20,514 nucleotides of DNA, taken from positions 1 to 20,514 of the forward strand of contig DATGHS010000145.1 of the NCBI GenBank assembly GCA_035307785.1, given 5' to 3'. Position 1 is the first letter of the stretch; every line of letters begins with the position of its first letter. The position numbers and the translations under genes were made by a program. This DNA comes from DATGHS01 sp035307785. Lineage in GTDB: Bacteria; Planctomycetota; Planctomycetia; Gemmatales; Gemmataceae. A model generated the notes under the pieces. That model was not told where the DNA came from and did not search any database. It saw only the letters and a program-made list of their open reading frames with translations. Shown piece by piece: positions 14,979 through 20,514 of this stretch.

Positions 14979-15899
14979 TCATGTATATCCATTTGGACCC
15001 GCATTTCTCGTCGCTTGATGCTGATAAAACTCCTCGCATTCCGCCTCGCGGCCACGCACCACGCGCTGGCCTTTGAGGGGACCGGAGCCAGACGTCACTA
15101 CTGTCACTTGGCCTTCGCGCTCATCTTCCTTCCAATAGATCACCACCCAATCGTGCGTGGTGCCGAGCTTGTGGGCCTGGGCGGTATTGGAATAAAGAGA
15201 GGTATAGCGGCGGTTGCCGCGGCGCATCCGCAGCACGGGCAGCCAGGCTTCGCCTTTGGGGTTAAAGCGGCGGGGGGCGATTTGCCGCAGTTGCCCCGCC
15301 GCTGCCTTTTCGCGATAGGACTGATCGACTTCCAGCAACTCCTCGATCGGCGGTTGACCGCAACGGTGCGGAGAATGTAGAGGGAGATGCGGTCGGCGGC
15401 GCAGGCGGCCGGCGAGCGTATCGCGCACCGCTTGCAGGCGCTTGGTCCCCATTCCCGGCACCCGGGCAAGCCGGCCATCGTATGCCGCCTGCTCCAACTG
15501 TTCGAGGCTATCGATTTGAAACTGCTGGCGAATGCGCGCGGCCAACTCGGGGCCAATGCCTGGCACGGTAGCCAGCAATTGTTCCGGCTGAATGAGGCCG
15601 TGAAGTTGATCGAGAACGTTGAGCCGGCCGGTCAGAGCCAAATGCTCGATTGCGCGCGCCAGCACGTCGCCGATGCCGTGCAAGCATGTGAGGCCGGCCC
15701 GCCCTTCGCGTTGCAAAATCGCATGTACCGGCTCGTGCAGATTACGAATGCAATTAGCCGCCACGCGATACGCGCGCACCCGAAACGGGTTTTCATCCAG
15801 CGATTCCAGTAGCTCCGCCACCTCATCCAGTCGGGCAGCAATTTGCCCATTGCCTAGTGGCAGCGACGCTTCGTTTTCCTTTGTGCGGGTCGAACTCAC
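14979..15899 (-). CDS. Helix-hairpin-helix DNA-binding protein, PolX-like N-terminus without polymerase domain
   Basis: The frame starts with GTG at 15897-15899 (GAGGAAAAAGGTG upstream) and encodes 306 residues. Residues about 19-65 resemble the 8-kDa N-terminal domain of family X DNA polymerases (IAARLDEVAELLESL, NPFRVRAYRVAANCIRNL). Three helix-hairpin-helix turns follow: LHGIGD at 73-78, VPGIGPELAARI at 112-123 and VPGMGTKRL at 147-155. In place of the nucleotidyltransferase palm there is a different C-terminal domain (about 180-292) with LPVLRMRRG, YTSLYSNTAQAHKLG, DWVVIYW and VVRGREAECEEFY. I recall this domain in other uncharacterised DNA-binding proteins but know no function for it. 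Divergence from the split LigD genes, with 76 bp between, suggests a role in DNA end or gap repair. That link is inference. Confidence 0.8.
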   Translation of the reverse strand: MSSTRTKENEASLPLGNGQIAARLDEVAELLESLDENPFRVRAYRVAANCIRNLHEPVHAILQREGRAGLTCLHGIGDVLARAIEHLALTGRLNVLDQLHGLIQPEQLLATVPGIGPELAARIRQQFQIDSLEQLEQAAYDGRLARVPGMGTKRLQAVRDTLAGRLRRRPHLPLHSPHRCGQPPIEELLEVDQSYREKAAAGQLRQIAPRRFNPKGEAWLPVLRMRRGNRRYTSLYSNTAQAHKLGTTHDWVVIYWKEDEREGQVTVVTSGSGPLKGQRVVRGREAECEEFYQHQATRNAGPNGYT

Positions 15900-16035
15900 C
15901 GGTACACCTTTTTCCTCTGCATCCCACAGCTGATGGGGATCATTCCTCAGTTTTCCAAAAGGAGCCGCAATTTTTGTGCCGGAACAACGCTCACCATACG
16001 GCTATTTGGCATCTCGCTTGCACTACTATTCGCTC

Positions 16036-17079
16036 ATGAGCAAGATCGCTAGTCGCCCACGCCAGCGCCCCTCGCCTTTCGCAGCGCTCGGCAAGCGCCT
16101 GACGCCGGCGCCCATGCCGCCGAGCCCGAAACCAATGTTATGCACGTTGGTGGCGGACCCTTTCGACAATCCGAAATGGTTATTCGAACCTAAATTCGAC
16201 GGCGTGCGCATCCTGGGCCGCTTTGACGGCAAGAGCCTCACGTTACTGAGCCGCTACGGCGATCCGCAAAACGTGCCCTTTCCCGATATCGCCGAGGCGT
16301 TGCAAAAAGCGCTGCGCTGGCCCGCGATTGTGGATGGCGAGGTGGTTTGTTTCGATGACAACGGCCATACCAGTTTCCGCTCGTTGCAGCAGCGCTTTCA
16401 CCTTCAGAACCCGAAGGAGATTGCGTTTCGACAAGAGCGGTACCCCGCATACTACTATCTCTTCGATCTGCTCTACATCGATCGATATGACGTCACAGGT
16501 TTACCGCTCGAAGAACGAAAAGAGTTGCTTCGGCAAACAGTGCAGTGGTCGAGCCGCATCTGTTATACCGAATCGATACCAGAATGCGGCAAGGAATTAT
16601 TTCGACAAGCGTGTGCCGACGCGCAGGAAGGCATTATCGGCAAGTTTCGCGATAGCCGCTATGTTTCCGGGCGAAGTTCTTGGTGGGTGAAGGTGAAGTG
16701 CATCGGCCGGCAAGAGTTCGTCATTGGTGGATACACCGACCCGCAGCACTCGCGCGTTGGACTCGGAGCGCTGCTGGTCGGTTATTATGACGAGCAGGGA
16801 AAGCAACTGTTGTATGCCGGCAAGGTGGGCACCGGCTTCAATAATGAAACGCTATTCGATCTGCGCCGTCGGCTTGAAAAGCTCGAACAGCAGGAGTCGC
16901 CGTTCGTCGATGCCGATCCGCCGCGCGGTTCGCCCATCCACTGGATACGGCCGAAGTTGGTAGCCGAAATCGCCTTTGCCGAATGGACACAGCATGGCCA
17001 CCTGCGCCAGCCGCGCTACCAAGGCCTGCGCGTCGACAAGAAACCAAAGGATTGCAAGAAGGAAAGGCCCAAACGGTAG
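16036..17079 (+). CDS. ligD: Stand-alone ATP-dependent DNA ligase, LigD ligase-domain type
   Basis: The protein seals nicks in DNA using ATP and corresponds to the LIG domain of bacterial LigD. From the ATG at 16036 it has 347 residues. Nucleotidyltransferase motifs are all present: motif I EPKFDGVR with adenylated Lys53, motif III DGEVV (100-104), motif IIIa YLFDLLY (141-147), motif IV EGIIGK (198-203) and motif V WWVKVK (216-221). An OB-fold follows (EFVIGGYTDP to AEIAFAEWTQHG), ending in a Lys-rich tail. A GTG at 15976, with AGGAG about 12 nt upstream, would add 20 residues; since the ATG has no ribosome site, that start is quite possible. The phosphoesterase-polymerase gene follows after 20 bp, so the two form an operon and together rebuild LigD. 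Confidence 0.92.
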   Translation: MSKIASRPRQRPSPFAALGKRLTPAPMPPSPKPMLCTLVADPFDNPKWLFEPKFDGVRILGRFDGKSLTLLSRYGDPQNVPFPDIAEALQKALRWPAIVDGEVVCFDDNGHTSFRSLQQRFHLQNPKEIAFRQERYPAYYYLFDLLYIDRYDVTGLPLEERKELLRQTVQWSSRICYTESIPECGKELFRQACADAQEGIIGKFRDSRYVSGRSSWWVKVKCIGRQEFVIGGYTDPQHSRVGLGALLVGYYDEQGKQLLYAGKVGTGFNNETLFDLRRRLEKLEQQESPFVDADPPRGSPIHWIRPKLVAEIAFAEWTQHGHLRQPRYQGLRVDKKPKDCKKERPKR

Positions 17080-17099
17080 CTCCGTGAAAGGAGAGTTGC

Positions 17100-18557
17100 A
17101 TGCCGCTGGAAGAGTACAAAGCCAAGCGCAATTTCCGGAAGACGCCGGAGCCGGCTGCGAAGGCCGGCAAGCACAGCAAGCAACCGATCTTCGTGGTGCA
17201 GGAACATCATGCCCGCCGGTTGCATTATGATTTTCGGCTGGAAGCCGATGGCGTGTTGAAAAGCTGGGCGGTGCCGAAAGAGCCCACACTCGACCCAGCC
17301 GTCAAGCGACTAGCGGTCCACGTGGAAGATCATCCCTTAACTTACGCCACCTTTAAAGGCCGGATTCCAGAAGGCGAATACGGGGCGGGCACGGTAAAAA
17401 TCTGGGATCGCGGCACCTACGAAAACCTGCTGGCCGACAAAGCGGTGCCGCAGACGATGACGAAAGGGGTCGAGGCCGGCCGATTGGAATTCGTTCTGTA
17501 CGGCAAGAAGCTCAAAGGCCGATTCGCGCTGATTCGCATGCACGGCCGGGGCAAAGAGAATTGGCTGCTGATCAAGATGAACGATGAATTTGCGCGGCCG
17601 GGGGTTGAAGGCCGACAAGCGGTGCCCCCGAAAGGCGCGAAACCGCAGCGCCAATTACCGGCGAAGCCGCACGCGGCACACGGCGGCAAGCCCGCGAAGA
17701 TAGAGCCCTTCGAGTTCTCGCACGTGGACAAGATCCTCTACCCGGACGATGGTTACACGAAGGCCGACGTGCTCGATTTTTACATCCGCATTGCGCCGCG
17801 CCTGTTGCCGTTTTTGCGCGACCGGCCGGCCACGTTGGAGCGGTTGCCGGAAGGCATCGGTGCCGAAGAACCGCATTTCTGGCAAAAGAACACGCCGAAG
17901 TACTATCCGAAGTGGATTCCGCGCGCCAATTTGCCGGCCGAGCCAGGCGAAACGGTAAGTTACGTTCTGATCAACGACGCGGAGACGCTTCTCTACCTGG
18001 TGAACCAGGGAGCACTCACCTTCCACGTCTGGTTTTCGCGCATGGAGAATCTCGACCGGCCGGATTTCGTGCTGTTCGATCTTGACCCCGGCCAGGCGAC
18101 CTTTACGGACGTCTTGAAAATTGCCGATTATCTGCATGCCCTGTTGGAAGAAGAAGGCCGCGTGGCATACCTGAAGACATCGGGCAAGACCGGCCTGCAC
18201 ATTCTGGTCCCCTGGACCGAAGAAGGTGGTTACACCGAAGCGCGGGAATGGGGCCTTGGCCTGGCGCGGCTGGTGGTGGAAGCGCTGCCCGAAATCGCGA
18301 CCATCGAGCGCAGCAAGACGAAGCGCGGCCAGCGCGTTTACGTGGACTTGATGCAAAACTCCAGGGGCCAAACCGTGGTGCCGCCCTATGTGCTCCGGCC
18401 GGTAGCCGGCGCACCCGTGTCCACGCCGCTCGAGTGGCGTGAACTCTCGCCGAAGCTCGATCCGCGCGCCTTCAATCTGAAGACGATCTTCCGGCGCTTC
18501 GCAAAATCGAAGCGCGACCCGATGGCGGGGTTAGTGGATTCATTTGCAACGAGATGA
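17100..18557 (+). CDS. ligD: 3'-phosphoesterase-polymerase fusion, LigD PE-POL type
   Basis: This 485-residue protein holds the two LigD activities missing from the upstream ligase. Residues about 28-165 are the 3'-phosphoesterase, which trims 3' ribonucleotides and phosphates at ends: its metal and active-site residues His36, His42, Asp44, Arg46 (in HHARRLHYDFR), His78 and Tyr82 (EDHPLTY) are intact. A Pro/Lys/Ala-rich linker (about 168-203) leads to the archaeo-eukaryotic primase-type polymerase at about 205-475. This has KILYP, the metal pair Asp327/Asp329 in LFDLDPG, SGKTGLHI (361-368) and the third Asp416 in VYVDL. The polymerase fills gaps and favours ribonucleotides. The ATG at 17100 follows GGAGAG with normal spacing, 20 bp after the ligase stop. 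Canonical LigD is one chain (PE-LIG-POL or POL-PE-LIG), so this is a split form. Ku is not in the window. Confidence 0.93.
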   Translation: MPLEEYKAKRNFRKTPEPAAKAGKHSKQPIFVVQEHHARRLHYDFRLEADGVLKSWAVPKEPTLDPAVKRLAVHVEDHPLTYATFKGRIPEGEYGAGTVKIWDRGTYENLLADKAVPQTMTKGVEAGRLEFVLYGKKLKGRFALIRMHGRGKENWLLIKMNDEFARPGVEGRQAVPPKGAKPQRQLPAKPHAAHGGKPAKIEPFEFSHVDKILYPDDGYTKADVLDFYIRIAPRLLPFLRDRPATLERLPEGIGAEEPHFWQKNTPKYYPKWIPRANLPAEPGETVSYVLINDAETLLYLVNQGALTFHVWFSRMENLDRPDFVLFDLDPGQATFTDVLKIADYLHALLEEEGRVAYLKTSGKTGLHILVPWTEEGGYTEAREWGLGLARLVVEALPEIATIERSKTKRGQRVYVDLMQNSRGQTVVPPYVLRPVAGAPVSTPLEWRELSPKLDPRAFNLKTIFRRFAKSKRDPMAGLVDSFATR

Positions 18558-18618
18558 GGGCCCAAAAGCCGCTAGGCTCGAAGATTCGCCTCGCGGTTCG
18601 CTTGGAGAGGATCTCACT

Positions 18619-19392
18619 ATGAGCCAGGCTGCACAGGTCCGGATTGGCACATCGGGCTGGGTTTACAAACATTGGCGCAACGTGTTCTATCCGCCCAAGC
18701 TCGCGGCCAATCGCTGGTTCGAGCATTATTTCTGCCACTTCGACACGGTGGAAATCAACTGCACCTTCTACGGCCTGCCGGCTGCGAGCACGTTTGCTCG
18801 CTGGGCCGAGCAGGCGCCAAGTGGGTTCGTCTATGCCGTGAAGGCGAACAAGATCCTTACGCACCTCAAGCGCTTGCACGAACCGCGGGAAGTACTGGAA
18901 ACGATGCTCGACCGAGCGCGCGAGTTAGGCCAGCATCTTGGCCCGATTCTTTATCAATTGCCGCCGCACTGGGGTTGTGACATCGAGCGCCTGCGGCAAT
19001 TCATATCGGTGCTGCCAGTCGGGCTCGAGCACGTCTTCGAGTTTCGCGACCCATCCTGGCTCAACAACGACGTGAAAGCGCTGCTTGCTGACACCGGAAT
19101 GAATTTCTGTATTCACGATCTCGCAGGCTTCCCCTGCCCGCTTTGTGTCACCGGGCCGATTGCTTACGTTCGCTTTCACGGGCCTATGAAGGCGAAGCAC
19201 GTCGGCCGCTATACGCCGCAACAACTGCGGGAATGGGCAGCACGCATCGCCGGCTTTCAGCGCGCCGGCCACGCTGTGTATGCTTACTTCAACAACGACG
19301 CCGAAGGTCATGCAGTGATCAACGCGCGCGAACTCCAGCATTTGCTCCGCGTGAAGCCGTTGTCCGGCATTGTCGAATCGACAGGGGTATAG
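18619..19392 (+). CDS. DUF72 family TIM-barrel-like protein
   Basis: The ATG at 18619-18621, with GGAGAGGA upstream, gives 257 residues, typical of DUF72. The frame is open to 18544, where it would overlap the polymerase gene, but without a ribosome site. Family hallmarks are present in order: RIGTSGWVYKHW near the start, FDTVEINCTFYGLP, GPILYQLPP, FEFRDPSW, YVRFHGP and VYAYFNNDAEGHAVINARELQ at the C-terminus. DUF72 proteins have no established activity; the fold and conserved acidic and His residues suggest an enzyme. It lies 61 bp after the PE-POL gene on the same strand, so it is probably the third gene of the ligase operon. That points to a DNA-repair or nucleic-acid link, by inference only. 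Confidence 0.9.
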   Translation: MSQAAQVRIGTSGWVYKHWRNVFYPPKLAANRWFEHYFCHFDTVEINCTFYGLPAASTFARWAEQAPSGFVYAVKANKILTHLKRLHEPREVLETMLDRARELGQHLGPILYQLPPHWGCDIERLRQFISVLPVGLEHVFEFRDPSWLNNDVKALLADTGMNFCIHDLAGFPCPLCVTGPIAYVRFHGPMKAKHVGRYTPQQLREWAARIAGFQRAGHAVYAYFNNDAEGHAVINARELQHLLRVKPLSGIVESTGV

Positions 19393-19523
19393 TTTTTGGT
19401 TCGGGCAGGGGCTTTCCGGGGAACAGGCAAAACTTTTACGGTTATATCAGTTTGAACGACATTTCAACCCGCTCCATCACCCATTCCTGGCAATAGCACT
19501 TGCGTTAAAATCCGTAGCTTCCG

Positions 19524-19565
19524 ATTTTGACCTATACCGGGCAGCGTCCTCAATTTGGTCAAAAT
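19524..19565. promoter_or_regulatory. Inverted repeat upstream of the BBP7-like gene, possible operator or hairpin
   Basis: ATTTTGACC (19524-19532) and GGTCAAAAT (19557-19565) are perfect reverse complements separated by 24 nt. The left arm includes a -35-like TTGACC, but no good -10 lies at the right distance. It ends 79 bp before the next gene's ATG. The rest of the 252-bp gap (19393-19644) shows nothing else clear. Confidence 0.3.
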
Positions 19566-19644
19566 GCGCGGCCCAGGAAAAACTGATACACGGCTGTGCT
19601 AGCCCGGGAAGGTGTGTACGGCCAATTCGTGAGGAAAGGAAGCC

Positions 19645-20514
19645 ATGCGAAAGAAACTTTTCGGAATAATGGCGGCGCTTCTGGCCGGCGCCGGAACCGC
19701 CTGCGCTCAGTACGGCGCGGTGCCCGACACAACGCCTCAGGTCTTCCCAGGCACGGGGCCGATCGATCAACAGTATCTGGGCGCGTCTCCGCTGGCGACG
19801 GACATGGGCCAATACATGCAGGCGCAGAATCAGACTCCGCCCGCTTCCTCGCCCCAAAACCCCGCGCTGCCGTCGGCGACTGCCAATCCGAGCACTTGCG
19901 CCCCGAGCAGTCAGCTGTGCTGCCCGGAACCGTGGAAAATCAAAGGCTGGATCGGCGCCGACTTTCAAATGTGGTTCCCGCCGGCGATGAACCTAGCGCC
20001 GAACTTGGTGACTTCGCTGCCGGCCGGTGCCGGCACTCAGTTGGTGGGCACCAGCTTTCCGTTGCCGATCATCCTGGGGTTCCGGATTGATACCGGTATG
20101 TTCACAAACCCCGAAGAAAGCCGTGGTTTCCAGTCGATCACCAACAGCTTCTTCGCCAACACCGGGGTCATCACGGTTACCCCCCCCGCATTCGTAAACA
20201 CGAACGGCGGCGCCACCACGCTCCCATTGACCGCCGCCGGCCCGAATACGTTCTCGGCCAATACATCGTTTACCGACACCGATGCCAACTCCATTCTGCG
20301 GCTGATTAACGGGCCGAACACGAAAGTGTATGCAATTTATGGTCCGAAGTTCGCTACTGTGGAAGAAGACATGACCTTCACCTACAACTCTTTCCTGCTT
20401 GGGCCGGGTGCGATCCTCGAAGAGTTCCACACCCGTAACTACTTCATCGGTGGCCAGGCAGGCATTTGGGTGAAAGAAAACATTGGCCCGTTCGTTGCTG
20501 ATTTGCAGGCCGCG
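19645..20514 (+). CDS. BBP7-family outer-membrane beta-barrel protein, 3' end cut by window edge
   Basis: A frame of 290 codons runs from the ATG at 19645 to the window end without a stop. GAGGAAAGGA lies 5-14 nt upstream. Residues 1-22 form a signal peptide (MRKKLFGIMAALLAGAG, then ACAQ). A Pro/Gln/Ser-rich linker with two short cysteine clusters (STCAPSS, LCCPEPW) follows up to about residue 97. The barrel part then begins (KIKGWIGADFQMWFPP), with alternating strands such as PLPIILGFRIDTG, DTDANSILRLINGPN and YFIGGQAGIWVKENIGPF. This matches the BBP7 family that is expanded in planctomycetes and predicted to sit in the outer membrane. Its cargo or partner is unknown. It appears to be transcribed separately from the ligase operon, with 252 bp between. 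Confidence 0.8.
   Translation, partial: MRKKLFGIMAALLAGAGTACAQYGAVPDTTPQVFPGTGPIDQQYLGASPLATDMGQYMQAQNQTPPASSPQNPALPSATANPSTCAPSSQLCCPEPWKIKGWIGADFQMWFPPAMNLAPNLVTSLPAGAGTQLVGTSFPLPIILGFRIDTGMFTNPEESRGFQSITNSFFANTGVITVTPPAFVNTNGGATTLPLTAAGPNTFSANTSFTDTDANSILRLINGPNTKVYAIYGPKFATVEEDMTFTYNSFLLGPGAILEEFHTRNYFIGGQAGIWVKENIGPFVADLQAA

Noticed and set aside
17655..18371. Minus-strand frame of 238 codons over the PE-POL gene
   Set aside because: It is antisense to the catalytic polymerase region and has no recognisable protein features.

Overview
The window looks like a piece of a GC-rich planctomycete chromosome. The reasons are an outer-membrane barrel of the BBP7 type at the right edge, a large DUF5117/DUF5118-type zinc metalloprotease, an exported protein with a PEP-CTERM-like tail, several exported proteins of unknown function, and many small palindromic repeats between genes. 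This assignment comes from reading the proteins, not from a search. No RNA genes, insertion sequences, CRISPR arrays or phage genes were seen.

Left part (1-4616, all minus strand). A cluster runs leftward: a TIR-like/deoxyribosyltransferase-like protein with a PLD-like C-terminal half (3591-4616), a two-half ABC-2 permease (2024-3541), an exported beta-rich protein whose frame is broken by one TAG codon (999-1928), and an exported or membrane-anchored protein that runs off the left edge (1-983). The last two are 15 bp apart and surely cotranscribed. No ABC ATPase is visible.

Middle (4617-12626). A gene for a PEP-CTERM-like surface protein (5214-5927) sits behind a good promoter and a leader of about 415 nt. 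A perfect 62-nt palindrome follows it, then a BlaI/CopY-like operator and a REP-like element ahead of the metalloprotease (6681-9398). The metalloprotease converges on an exported protein built from a duplicated two-domain module (9427-10839). Upstream of that gene lie two hairpins, one a near-perfect 60-nt palindrome, and then thymidine/pyrimidine-nucleoside phosphorylase (11102-12406).

Right part (12627-20514). An exported protein with two metal-binding HMA-like domains (12627-13154) and a Tat-exported amidase (13280-14902) precede a DNA-repair cluster. In that cluster a PolX-like helix-hairpin-helix protein without a polymerase domain (14979-15899, minus) is divergent from a split LigD. 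The split LigD consists of a stand-alone ATP-dependent ligase (16036-17079) and a separate phosphoesterase-polymerase fusion (17100-18557), followed by a DUF72 protein (18619-19392). Together these look like an end-joining or gap-repair set, but Ku is not in the window. The BBP7-like barrel (19645 to the edge) closes the window.

The most interesting items are the split LigD with its PolX-derived neighbour, the TIR-like/PLD-like protein with a degenerate HKD motif, the single-base nonsense codon at 1107-1109, and the rich set of palindromes.
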